This document shows positions 17,132 to 24,428 of a DNA stretch of 32,777 nucleotides, piece after piece. How positions within the stretch are numbered: position 1 is the stretch's first letter; each line of letters opens with the position of its first letter. Source of the stretch: JBKEDH01 sp047975295 (lineage in GTDB: Bacteria; Bacteroidota; Bacteroidia; Flavobacteriales; Flavobacteriaceae); contig JBKEDH010000152.1 in the NCBI GenBank assembly GCA_047975295.1, forward strand, positions 1 through 32,777, in the 5' to 3' direction. A model generated the notes under the pieces. The model saw nothing but the letters and a program-made list of their open reading frames with translations, ran no database searches and was not told the origin of the DNA. The position numbers and the translations under genes are program-made.

Positions 17132-17277
17132 TTAGTACACGACAAAAAGTAAAAAAATATTCTCAATATATTAATAATCAAAATATTTAACCCATAGACC
17201 TCACAGGTTTTAAAAACCTGTGAAGTCTTGAAAATCAAATTGATAAATCAAGTAAGTTGATTTTTGTCATGTACTAA
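17132..17277. mobile_element. MITE-like element with 17-bp terminal inverted repeats
   Basis: Left end 17132-17148 (TTAGTACACGACAAAAA) and right end 17261-17277 are reverse complements at 16 of 17 positions. The 146-base unit has no ORF of its own and contains a second palindrome at 17196-17228. A short non-autonomous transposable element is the simplest reading; no clear target duplication is visible. Confidence 0.45.
17196..17228. repeat. Palindrome of the AGACCT...AGGTCT type
   Basis: AGACCTCACAGGTTT and AAACCTGTGAAGTCT pair at 14 of 15 positions around a short central A/T segment. A related palindrome lies at 27966-27998. It may act as a terminator between the head-GIN and kinase genes. 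Confidence 0.55.
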
Positions 17278-17313
17278 ACACTTTTCTATAGAAATGTAAT
17301 TAAGAATATATGC

Positions 17314-19734
17314 ATGAAAGCATCTAAACGTAATATAACTTTTAAAGTTTTAATAGGCTATATTATTTTAGGCGTTTTGGCCAGTATTTCTACATATTTA
17401 ATGTTCCATGAAATAAAGACCCTTACAGAATTACAAAGACAAGATTTTTCAGATAGAAATACCATTGTAAAAGTAGGTAGTTTGATTGCCGATATTTACG
17501 AAAACGAAAGTTTGGCCCGTGCTGCAGTCCAATTTAATTCGGCAGCTAAATTTAACGATTACATTACGGGAAACGATGTTTTATTGCAAAAATCAGATTC
17601 TTTAAGTGTGTTGGTAGGCGAGGCATCGCAAAAAAAAGTGTTGGATAGTATTAAGCTGTTTATAACCAAAAAACGGCAAAATATTATAGACTTAATAAAC
17701 TTGAAAAATAGGGATAAATCCAGCGAATCTATAGATAAGGTTATTAATAAATTAACATCTATAGATTCGGTTTTAGGAAAAGTTACCATAAACGATTTAG
17801 TAAAAAATCCCGAAAATTTAAGTAAAGAAAAACGTAAAAAGTTCGAAGAATATGTTCGTATTTTAAATAAATACAATCCTAGGGATTCCATTAACAAAAT
17901 AGGACAAAAACAAATAGATTCCTTATTGTCCATTTCTAAAACCATGCTTAAGGAAGCACAGCGTAAAACCAGTAACAGGCAGTTATCGTTACAAAAAAAG
18001 GAACAGGAATTAATAGAAAATGACCTTACTATTTTTAGAAAACTTCAAGAATTATTAGGTGATTTAGAGCGGGATATTATTTTTCATGTAAATACCGTAA
18101 ACCAACAAAAGGAACAAACACTTAACCATAGTAAAAACATTATTTTATTTGCTGCTGGTACCAGTTTTATCATTATTATTATTTTTTCTATCATTATTCT
18201 TAATGATTTTTGGAAAACCCAGCGTTACCGTAAGCAGTTGGAAGAAGCCAATATAACCACATCGTCACTTTTAAAAAGTAGGGAGCAGTTAATTTCTATG
18301 GTAAGCCACGATTTACGAACACCTTTAAATACAATTTCGGGCTTTAGCGAGTTGCTTCAAAAAAACACAAAGGATAACAAAGAAAAAAACTATGTGGACC
18401 ATATTAAAAATGCTTCGGAATACATGGGGCAATTGGTAGATGATCTATTGGAATTTTCTAAACTTGAAAACGAAAAAGTAAACATAACCCATATCGCTTT
18501 TAATTTAAAAAAACTAATAGACGATATTGCTTTAAATGCACAACAGTTTATAGAAAACAAAGTCGTAAATATTATTGTAAACCATGATAAAACAATTGTT
18601 AGTCCTGTAATAAGCGATCCGTTTCGGCTAAAACAAATTTTATACAACTTGGTTGTTAATGCATGCAAATTTACCAATAAAGGCACTATAACCATTAAAA
18701 GTGTTTTAAAGGATAATATATTGTACATTTTTGTTAGCGATACCGGTATAGGGATTGGCAGCGACCAAAAAGAACATATTTTTAAAGCTTTTGCACAGGC
18801 CAAAAATAACACAGACCAAAAACAACACGGATTTGGTTTGGGATTAACGATATCTAAAAAATTAACCGAATTATTGGGCGGTACCCTAACATTGAAAAGT
18901 GAACTTAACAAAGGAAGTATTTTTACATTGCAAATTCCTGTAACTACAACAAAGAAAACCCTATATGAAGATAAAGAACAAAGCCCTACTACATTTAATT
19001 TAAATGCTATTGTTGTAGAAGACGATTTGGCCATGCAGCAGCTATTAAAAAATCTTTTAAAACAGTACGGTATTAAAGTATTTTTGTTTGGCAATGCCAA
19101 AAAAGCGTTAAAGCAAATAGATACTTTAACATACGATTTTGTACTTACCGATATTCAGCTTCCAAAAATGAACGGTATCCACTTTATGGAAACTTTAAAA
19201 AACCATGTAACATATAAAAACCAGCCTGTTATAGCCATGACCGGGCGTGAAAAAATGTCTGTAAAAGATTATATAAATAGTGGCTTTTCCGAAGTTTTAA
19301 TAAAGCCTTTTAAATCCAACGAACTTCAAGAAATATTACAGCGGTTATTTTACAAGCATTATAGAATAGATAAAAATATACCGCAACCAAGAGATGTAGA
19401 AATTCAAGCTGAAGGATTCAATATTAAATCGTTGGCGGTTTTTTTAAATAATGATAAAGCTGAAATAAAAAAATCCCTATGCATATTTTTAAACGATACC
19501 AAATCAAATTATAGGATTTTAAAAGAAGCCAAACATAGTAACGATGTAAGTACCATAAACAGTATTGGGCATAAAATGATGAGTATGTTTAAACAGTTGG
19601 AAGTTGTTAAGATTATTCCATTTTTGGAAACGTTTGAAACTTCGAAAACAATTAATGGGAACCTATTTAAGATATTCGAAAAGGAACTTGACAAATTTAT
19701 AAAAGCATTGGAAAAATTTATCGATAAATTTTAA
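17314..19734 (+). CDS. Hybrid sensor histidine kinase with receiver and Hpt domains
   Basis: An 806-residue inner-membrane phosphorelay protein. Membrane helices at about 10-31 and 275-296 bracket an extracytoplasmic helical sensor (about 32-274, coiled-coil rich, no recognised domain). Then come HisKA (H332 in SMVSHDLRTPL), HATPase (NLVVNACKFT, DTGIGI, GFGLGLTISKKL), receiver (about 563-680, D613 in LTDIQLPKMNG, late K in LIKPF) and a C-terminal Hpt domain (about 695-800, H753 in SIGHKMM). All phosphotransfer residues are present, so a full His-Asp-His relay to an external regulator is possible. The NtrC-type regulator gene lies tail to tail with a 21-base gap and is the obvious partner. Confidence 0.94.
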   Translation: MKASKRNITFKVLIGYIILGVLASISTYLMFHEIKTLTELQRQDFSDRNTIVKVGSLIADIYENESLARAAVQFNSAAKFNDYITGNDVLLQKSDSLSVLVGEASQKKVLDSIKLFITKKRQNIIDLINLKNRDKSSESIDKVINKLTSIDSVLGKVTINDLVKNPENLSKEKRKKFEEYVRILNKYNPRDSINKIGQKQIDSLLSISKTMLKEAQRKTSNRQLSLQKKEQELIENDLTIFRKLQELLGDLERDIIFHVNTVNQQKEQTLNHSKNIILFAAGTSFIIIIIFSIIILNDFWKTQRYRKQLEEANITTSSLLKSREQLISMVSHDLRTPLNTISGFSELLQKNTKDNKEKNYVDHIKNASEYMGQLVDDLLEFSKLENEKVNITHIAFNLKKLIDDIALNAQQFIENKVVNIIVNHDKTIVSPVISDPFRLKQILYNLVVNACKFTNKGTITIKSVLKDNILYIFVSDTGIGIGSDQKEHIFKAFAQAKNNTDQKQHGFGLGLTISKKLTELLGGTLTLKSELNKGSIFTLQIPVTTTKKTLYEDKEQSPTTFNLNAIVVEDDLAMQQLLKNLLKQYGIKVFLFGNAKKALKQIDTLTYDFVLTDIQLPKMNGIHFMETLKNHVTYKNQPVIAMTGREKMSVKDYINSGFSEVLIKPFKSNELQEILQRLFYKHYRIDKNIPQPRDVEIQAEGFNIKSLAVFLNNDKAEIKKSLCIFLNDTKSNYRILKEAKHSNDVSTINSIGHKMMSMFKQLEVVKIIPFLETFETSKTINGNLFKIFEKELDKFIKALEKFIDKF

Positions 19735-19755
19735 TAGATCTTTATTCCATCTATT

Positions 19756-21087
19756 TTAAAGACCATACTCCTTTAGTTTATTATAAAGGGTTTTTCGGGT
19801 AATATTTAACAATTTGGCTGCTTGTGTTTTATTGTTTCCTACTTTTTCTAAGGTATTTATTATAAGTATCTTTTCATTTTCCTTGGTTGAAAATATATTG
19901 GAAACATTATTGTCCTTTTTTGGTAAGGATAGCTCAATGGGCAGTGCTTTGGTATCGATAATTTCGGTTTGGGTAAGCAATGTAGCCCGTTTAATAACGT
20001 TTGATAGTTCGCGCAAATTTCCTGGCCATTGGTAATTTTGAAATATGGAAAGTACGGCCTTGGAAAAACCAACAACCGATTTATTAAGTTGGGTATTGGC
20101 TTTGTTTAAAAAGAAATCGGCATATAGAATTAAATCGTCGTTTCTGTCTTTTAAATTAGGTACTTTAATAGAAAATTCGTTTAATCTATGGTATAGATCT
20201 TCACGAAAATGGCCTTTTTCTACAGCTTCGTACAAGTTTTCGTTTGTAGCGGTAATCAATCTAATATTAACTTGAATTTCGTCGCTGCTCCCTACAGGTT
20301 TTATTTTTCTTTCCTGTAAGGCACGCAGTAACTGTATTTGGTTTTCGTAGTTTAAATTGCCCACTTCATCTAAAAATAAAGTACCGCCATTTGCCGATTC
20401 GAAATGCCCGATTTTATCGTTGGCAGCACCGGTAAATGCCCCTTTTTTATGGCCAAAAAACTCGCTGGAAGCAATTTCTTTTGGTATGGCACCACAATCT
20501 ACAGCAATAAATGGCTTATCGCTTCGCGAGCTTTCCAAATGAATGGTTTTTGCTACAACTTCTTTTCCGGTGCCACTTTCGCCCGTTATTAAAACAGACA
20601 TGTCGGTTGGGGCTACCAAGCTAATATATTCTTGCAATACTTTCGAAGCGGCACTTATTCCTTTTATAAAGTCCGGATGCTGCTTTGTTTTTTTTATTTT
20701 AGATTTTTTTCTATGTGGCCCAATTGCTTTTTCTTCCAGTGCATTACTAATAACCTCTAAAACTTCGGTGGGATTAAAAGGTTTCGAAATATAATCGAAA
20801 GCGCCTTGTTTCATTGCTTGTACGGCAGTAGATACCTCGGCGTAACCTGTCATTAAAACCACAGGTATTGTATGTTTGGTACGTTTAATCTGTTTTAAAA
20901 GTGAAATACCGTCGCCATCGGGAAGACGCAAATCGGTAAAAACCAAATCGTAATATTTTTCCTTTAACTGTGTGTTGGCATGATTTATATTGTAACTTAT
21001 ATCTACAGCATATTGGTGGCGTTCCAAAAACTTTTTTAGCATTTCGGAAAAGGCTACATCATCTTCTATCAATAAAATATATTTCAC
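19756..21087 (-). CDS. Sigma54-dependent response regulator, NtrC family
   Basis: About 443 residues from the GTG at 21087 (MKYILLIEDD); an in-frame TTG at 21108 would add seven residues, and I prefer GTG because it gives the usual receiver N-terminus. Receiver domain with D52 (FTDLRLPDGDG) and K102 (SKPF), AAA+ domain with Walker A GESGTGKE (about 169-176), the sigma54-contact loop GAFTGA (216-221) and Walker B GGTLFLDEV, then a C-terminal Fis-type helix-turn-helix (NNKTQAAKLLNITRKTLYNKL). It activates sigma54 promoters after phosphorylation. It converges on the hybrid kinase gene and lies downstream of a secreted-protein gene whose promoter region has a sigma54-like sequence. Confidence 0.94.
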   Translation of the reverse strand: MKYILLIEDDVAFSEMLKKFLERHQYAVDISYNINHANTQLKEKYYDLVFTDLRLPDGDGISLLKQIKRTKHTIPVVLMTGYAEVSTAVQAMKQGAFDYISKPFNPTEVLEVISNALEEKAIGPHRKKSKIKKTKQHPDFIKGISAASKVLQEYISLVAPTDMSVLITGESGTGKEVVAKTIHLESSRSDKPFIAVDCGAIPKEIASSEFFGHKKGAFTGAANDKIGHFESANGGTLFLDEVGNLNYENQIQLLRALQERKIKPVGSSDEIQVNIRLITATNENLYEAVEKGHFREDLYHRLNEFSIKVPNLKDRNDDLILYADFFLNKANTQLNKSVVGFSKAVLSIFQNYQWPGNLRELSNVIKRATLLTQTEIIDTKALPIELSLPKKDNNVSNIFSTKENEKILIINTLEKVGNNKTQAAKLLNITRKTLYNKLKEYGL

Positions 21088-21263
21088 AGGTTTAATTTTT
21101 TTAATCAATTAATAATAAGATGCTTAAAATTTCATCCTTATTTTAGCTATGGGTTGAAATGATTTCTATTTGTATATACGAAGACTTTTATATTTATAGG
21201 TTTACAAGATGCTTAAAAACTTCATAGTAAAAAACGAAAAATATGTTAATTGGCTAAAAAAAA

Positions 21264-21283
21264 GACCGCCTTTTCAGACGGTC
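21264..21283 (-). terminator. Terminator after the PepSY-like gene
   Basis: Stem GACCGCCT (21264-21271) against AGACGGTC (21276-21283), eight pairs with one G-T pair and a four-base loop. It is followed on the minus strand by seven T, with a shorter T run on the other side. Confidence 0.85.
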
Positions 21284-21325
21284 TCTTTTCATGGAAAATA
21301 GTTCTTGAGAATTAGCAAACTACAA

Positions 21326-21664
21326 TTACTCTGCTGTATTCTCTTCTTTCTCTTCCTTAGCAACTTTATCTTCTTCCAACCAATTACCGTCTTTATCGGC
21401 ATAAACAGTACTTTCGTTTTCGTCTATGCTAAGTACCAATTTATACTGCTCGCTTGCGTTAACGTAAGCTTTGGACAATGTGGCGTTAGCAAAATCTTTT
21501 TCAACGGCTGCTTTCACAGCCTCTGGTAACTGATCTAACGAAATTTCGGTAAATCCTTCATTTACCGAAATTGTAATGATTTCGTTGGATAACATATTAA
21601 CGGGTAAAGCAAAAGTGGTTGCACCTCCTATTAAAATTGCCGCTGTTAAAAATAATTTTTTCAT
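21326..21664 (-). CDS. Small secreted PepSY-like protein
   Basis: A 112-residue exported protein with a signal peptide (about 1-19, ending TTFA) and an acidic tail (KEEKEENTAE). The central part, SLDQLPEAVKAAVEKDFANA then AYVNASEQYKLVLSI and VYADKDGNWLEE, has the helix-then-strands pattern of PepSY-like/BLIP-fold periplasmic proteins (helix beginning LPEAV, DGNW turn). The function of such stand-alone domains is unknown; protease inhibition or metal/stress response has been proposed for relatives. It is monocistronic with its own terminator. Upstream lie a sigma54-like promoter and inverted repeats, so it is a candidate target of the neighbouring regulator. Confidence 0.75.
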   Translation of the reverse strand: MKKLFLTAAILIGGATTFALPVNMLSNEIITISVNEGFTEISLDQLPEAVKAAVEKDFANATLSKAYVNASEQYKLVLSIDENESTVYADKDGNWLEEDKVAKEEKEENTAE

Positions 21665-21713
21665 GATTTTCTTTTTTTAAATGTTTATTAAAATGATTTT
21701 TGCTTAATACTAT

Positions 21714-21729
21714 TGAAATTAATGTGCCA
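21714..21729 (-). promoter_or_regulatory. Candidate sigma54 promoter of the PepSY-like gene
   Basis: Minus strand TGGCACATTAATTTCA fits TGGCAC-N5-TTGCA with one mismatch, the G of the -12 GC. It is about 50 bases before the start codon, as expected for a promoter. The exact -24 half and the neighbouring NtrC-type activator gene support it; the -12 mismatch is against it. Confidence 0.45.
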
Positions 21730-21826
21730 ACAAATCATTATTCTAAATTTATTTATGTAATATATTGATAAATAAGATTTTATGTTATTTTGAAATTTTA
21801 TATTGAAAATAAAAAAGTGTAAAAAG

Positions 21827-21865
21827 TGTGTAAATAGTTTACTTTTATTGTATAAAAATTACACA
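21827..21865. promoter_or_regulatory. Inverted repeat, possible upstream activator site
   Basis: TGTGTAA (21827-21833) and TTACACA (21859-21865) are perfect inverted halves, and GTAAATAGTTTAC lies inside at 21830-21842. The distance of about 100-150 bases upstream of the sigma54-like promoter suits an enhancer for an NtrC-type protein. This is inference from position only. Confidence 0.3.
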
Positions 21866-21940
21866 ATGCAATACACGTTAAAAAATTTAAGGATTGGGAT
21901 AATAAATTATTTTATTACTTTGTATTGAAATCCACTTTAA

Positions 21941-22102
21941 GAGCCTGTTTAAATTTGTATGATTGACTTTTTTGTATAGTTTATTTTTGCTGTAGAATGA
22001 GGCAAAATAGAAGATAATAGCTGTGCTACTTGATGAAATTTTAACGAAATTATGCGTAAAAAGAGATATAGAAAAACAATTGATATAAATTTAAACAGGC
22101 TC
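21941..22102. mobile_element. 162-bp MITE with GAGCCTGTTTAAATTT ends and TAA target duplication
   Basis: Left end GAGCCTGTTTAAATTTGTAT and the reverse complement of the right end (GAGCCTGTTTAAATTTATAT) differ at one of 20 positions. TAA flanks both sides (21938-21940 and 22103-22105), as expected of a 3-bp target duplication of the IS5-group type. There is no ORF inside. The right end is six bases from the lysE-like start codon. Confidence 0.75.
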
Positions 22103-22108
22103 TAAGTT

Positions 22109-22789
22109 ATGTTCGACGATATTTTAACGGCTATTCCCTTTGGAATTATTATGGCATTTACCATTGGCCCTGTATTTTTTGTGCTGTTGGAAACTAGTGC
22201 CACAAAGGGGTTTAAAAGTGCCTTGATATTCGATTTGGGCGTTATGCTTGCCGACATTATTTTTATTTTTATTGCTTTTTTTAGTACCAATAAATTGTTG
22301 GAAAAAATAAAGGACGATCCCAATTTTTTAATTTTTGGTGGGGTTTTGTTGGTGGCTTATGGTATTATTTCGTTTATAAAAACATCGAAATCCTTTCGCT
22401 CTATAGTAAAGGAATACTATAAAGTAGAAGTTAAAAAAGGCTACGGAAAGCTCTTCCTTAAAGGGTTTTTACTCAATTTTATCAATATTGGCGTGCTTTT
22501 AGGGTGGATTGCCTTTATTGTGCTTGCCAACTCTTTAACCAGTTCGGAAAACGGTGTAGTGGTATTTTTGTCCACTATTTTGGTAGTTTATTTTTTAATT
22601 GATTTAATAAAAATAGTAGTAGCCAAAAAATTAAAGAACAAATTAACGCCCAGGCTTATATTTAAAACCAAAAAAGTTATTGCCATGGTTATATTGGGCT
22701 TTGGTATTTTACTTTTGGTACAGGGGTTTTTTCCAAAGGAAAAGGAATTGTTACAGGAAAAATGGGAGCAGATAAGCCCATTAAAGTAG
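22109..22789 (+). CDS. LysE family transporter
   Basis: A 226-residue inner-membrane protein with six predicted helices. The N-terminal IPFGIIMAFTIGPVFFVLLETS is the LysE/RhtB opening with the conserved GP in the first helix, and DLGVMLADIIFI forms the second; a basic cytoplasmic loop (KTSKSFRSIVKEYYKVEVKKGYGK) precedes the helix with the FLLNFINIGVLLGW block. Family members export amino acids or related small molecules by exchange with protons. The substrate is unknown. The MITE ends three bases before the TAA-plus-three leader, so the native promoter and leader have been displaced and transcription may start inside the element. Confidence 0.85.
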   Translation: MFDDILTAIPFGIIMAFTIGPVFFVLLETSATKGFKSALIFDLGVMLADIIFIFIAFFSTNKLLEKIKDDPNFLIFGGVLLVAYGIISFIKTSKSFRSIVKEYYKVEVKKGYGKLFLKGFLLNFINIGVLLGWIAFIVLANSLTSSENGVVVFLSTILVVYFLIDLIKIVVAKKLKNKLTPRLIFKTKKVIAMVILGFGILLLVQGFFPKEKELLQEKWEQISPLK

Positions 22790-22827
22790 AGGTTTAATTG
22801 GAGATTAACCAGAAGAATAAAACCAAA

Positions 22828-22862
22828 AAAACTCCCGAAAAATTATCCAAGAGTTTTATTTT
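22828..22862 (+). terminator. Probable terminator after the LysE gene
   Basis: AAAACTC (22828-22834) and GAGTTTT (22851-22857) form a stem around a 16-base loop, followed by a T-rich run ending before the tRNA gene. The stem is short, so support is moderate. Confidence 0.5.
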
Positions 22863-22867
22863 TTTCG

Positions 22868-22939
22868 AGGCGTCGAGCGGAATCGAACCGCTGTAGCAGG
22901 TTTTGCAGACCTGTGCCTAAGCCACTCGGCCACGACGCC
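22868..22939 (-). tRNA. tRNA-Cys (anticodon GCA)
   Basis: A 72-base cloverleaf on the minus strand. The acceptor stem is GGCGTCG/CGACGCC with discriminator T, as is usual for tRNA-Cys. The D arm is GGCC...GGC. The anticodon stem is CAGGT/ACCTG with loop CTGCAAA reading GCA. The T arm is AGCGG-TTCGATT-CCGCT. CCA is not encoded. Confidence 0.97.
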
Positions 22940-23031
22940 CTTAAAATGTTTAACGGTTGCAAATGTAATAAAAAATAAGATTTTTACGTATATAAACGTA
23001 TTTTTTAATCGTTATTGAAAAACAAAAGTGC

Positions 23032-23075
23032 AAAAGACTACTATACTATTTAGACAGTCTTGTAGGTTGTTGGCA
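23032..23075 (-). repeat. Cassette-type motif and hairpin after the SUKH-like gene
   Basis: On the minus strand the stop codon is followed by TACTGCCAACAACC (motif TGCCAACAAC at 23066-23075) and then by an inverted repeat AAGACT/AGTCTT. The same order (stop, CTGCCAmCAAC, palindrome) follows the accessory gene at 15121-16053. The far end of the site is not recognisable, so it may be a remnant. Confidence 0.45.
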
Positions 23076-23078
23076 GTA

Positions 23079-23762
23079 TTATTTTATTTCATTTTTCCAT
23101 TCAGTAGCTAAAGTTTCAACATAATCTACAAAATTCACAACATTGTTTATTGTGTGAAATGTATATTCTGGTTGATTTTCTAATACTTTAACATTGTCAA
23201 AGCAATGGTCGTGAGAAAAAAGAAGTATTTCTTTTGTTTTAGGGTTATAAGTAGTTGCACCTCCATTTGCCTCTACAACAAAACAAATAAAATTTTTATA
23301 GTTTATTGGTTCTACATTTTCTTCTTCACACAAATCTCCATAAAAATTATCCCAATCATTAATCCCAAATGAACACTCCGATTCTATAAACATAAAATTT
23401 TGGTTGTTGGAAAGACTTGGTTCGGGTTGATTATAAGATTCTTGGATTCCTCCAATTTCATTTAGCAAAAGTTTGTGTTCTTCAATTAATGGTAAATTAG
23501 AACTTGTATTTTGTTCAATTTTGTTTAGCCAACCACAACTTAAACCGTTTTTATTTGTCCAAGAGAAAAGTTTGTATAACTGCTTGTTAATTGTCAAGGT
23601 TAAAATTCGGGCTTCGCTTATTAGATTTGAAAGAACAGGAAATGTGTTACAAAATTTTTCAGTTAATTTAATTTGGGTTTTAGTATCTAAAAAGTCAATC
23701 TTGTCAGATTGATTAATAAACCAAGAAACATCATTCTTAAACTCTTCAAAATCTTTATTCAT
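23079..23762 (-). CDS. SMI1/KNR4 (SUKH)-like protein
   Basis: A 227-residue soluble protein. The second half has the SUKH pattern: LPLIEEHKLLLNEIGGIQ (helix followed by the Gly-Gly turn), an acidic strand region with the NFYGDL and FICFVVEANGGATTYNPKTKEILLFSHD block, and a final helix VVNFVDYVETLATEW. SUKH proteins often act as immunity proteins against contact-dependent or nuclease toxins; no toxin gene is next to it, so this is only family knowledge. The N-terminal 90 residues are helical and unassigned. Base use is AT-rich at third positions compared with the adjacent folB and glnS. It is flanked by the same motifs as the accessory gene at 15121-16053. Confidence 0.7.
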   Translation of the reverse strand: MNKDFEEFKNDVSWFINQSDKIDFLDTKTQIKLTEKFCNTFPVLSNLISEARILTLTINKQLYKLFSWTNKNGLSCGWLNKIEQNTSSNLPLIEEHKLLLNEIGGIQESYNQPEPSLSNNQNFMFIESECSFGINDWDNFYGDLCEEENVEPINYKNFICFVVEANGGATTYNPKTKEILLFSHDHCFDNVKVLENQPEYTFHTINNVVNFVDYVETLATEWKNEIK

Positions 23763-23788
23763 TTTCTGTGTGTTTTAATTATCGGTTT

Positions 23789-23811
23789 GGTCTGGAAATA
23801 TTGCCACCAAC
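23789..23811 (-). repeat. Cassette-type motif upstream of the SUKH-like gene
   Basis: On the minus strand GTTGGTGGCAATATTTCCA (23811 to 23793) plus GACC, 27 bases before the ATG. It is the counterpart of the motif at 15092-15110. It directly abuts a dispersed repeat on its outer side. Confidence 0.5.
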
Positions 23812-23961
23812 TAAAGCCTAAAAAATCCTGATTCTTGGTTCAATTTTTACTATTCCCTTAAAAAAAGAGATGTTTCCTTCGTCAACATAACATAGTGTAT
23901 CTTTAATCTGTTTTATCTTCTCTATTTTTTAAAGTCTAAAATCTTGGTTCTTGGCTCCTGC
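23812..23961 (-). repeat. Dispersed repeat, copy 1
   Basis: It contains a 69-base core (23843-23911) matching 26575-26643 in the opposite orientation at 65 of 69 positions (core words ACAGATTAAAGAT, GACGAAGGAAACATCTC, AAGGGAATAGT). The core is flanked on both sides by direct copies of a second module of the form CCAAGAAyCArgaTTTT.AGrCTTT. There is no ORF. Confidence 0.75.
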
Positions 23962-23988
23962 TTCAATTTTTCACTTTCCAAATTAAAT

Positions 23989-24348
23989 TCACCTTCGTTT
24001 TTGCTTCATTTTTATAGTTACCATTTCCACATCGCCACCAATGGGCGGATTAATTTTGCTAACATAAACCGTAGCTTTTTTAACCATTTTTTCTTCGCTA
24101 AAAATCCGATTTAAAATCCGTTTGGCTACTGTTTCCAATAAATATGAAGGTATTGCCATTTCTTCTTTTATAATGCGGTTAAGCAAAACATAATCTATCG
24201 TATCGCTAAGTTTATCGCTTTTGGCCGATTTTTGTAAATTGCCCGTAACCTCTAAATCTACACGATAATCGCTACCTATTTTGGTTTCTTCGGCCAAGCA
24301 GCCATGATAGGCGAAAACCCGTATATTTTCAACTTTTATTATACCCAT
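23989..24348 (-). CDS. folB: Dihydroneopterin aldolase
   Basis: A 119-residue enzyme of folate synthesis that converts 7,8-dihydroneopterin to 6-hydroxymethyl-dihydropterin plus glycolaldehyde. Visible features: RVFAYHGCLAEET with the substrate-site E21, SDTIDY, the LLETVAKRI helix with the pterin-binding E72, and VSKINPPIGG with the catalytic K98. Length and motif spacing are normal. It is divergent from glnS across 80 bases, a common Bacteroidota pairing as far as I recall. Confidence 0.94.
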   Translation of the reverse strand: MGIIKVENIRVFAYHGCLAEETKIGSDYRVDLEVTGNLQKSAKSDKLSDTIDYVLLNRIIKEEMAIPSYLLETVAKRILNRIFSEEKMVKKATVYVSKINPPIGGDVEMVTIKMKQKRR

Positions 24349-24390
24349 TTTAAATTTTGGTTTATCGGGCTAAAATAATTTGAATTTCTT

Positions 24391-24398
24391 TAATTTTG
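24391..24398 (+). promoter_or_regulatory. Candidate -7 box for glnS
   Basis: TAATTTTG matches TAnnTTTG exactly and lies 31 bases before the glnS ATG at 24429, implying a leader of about 25 bases. It overlaps the TTG that would open an extended reading frame, which argues against that earlier start. Confidence 0.55.
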
Positions 24399-24428
24399 AA
24401 GTTTATTCAGTTAAAAACCAGAACACGT

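Noticed and set aside
24396..24428. TTG start extending GlnRS by eleven residues
   Set aside because: It coincides with the TAATTTTG promoter box, and MSEERKPL fits the family start.
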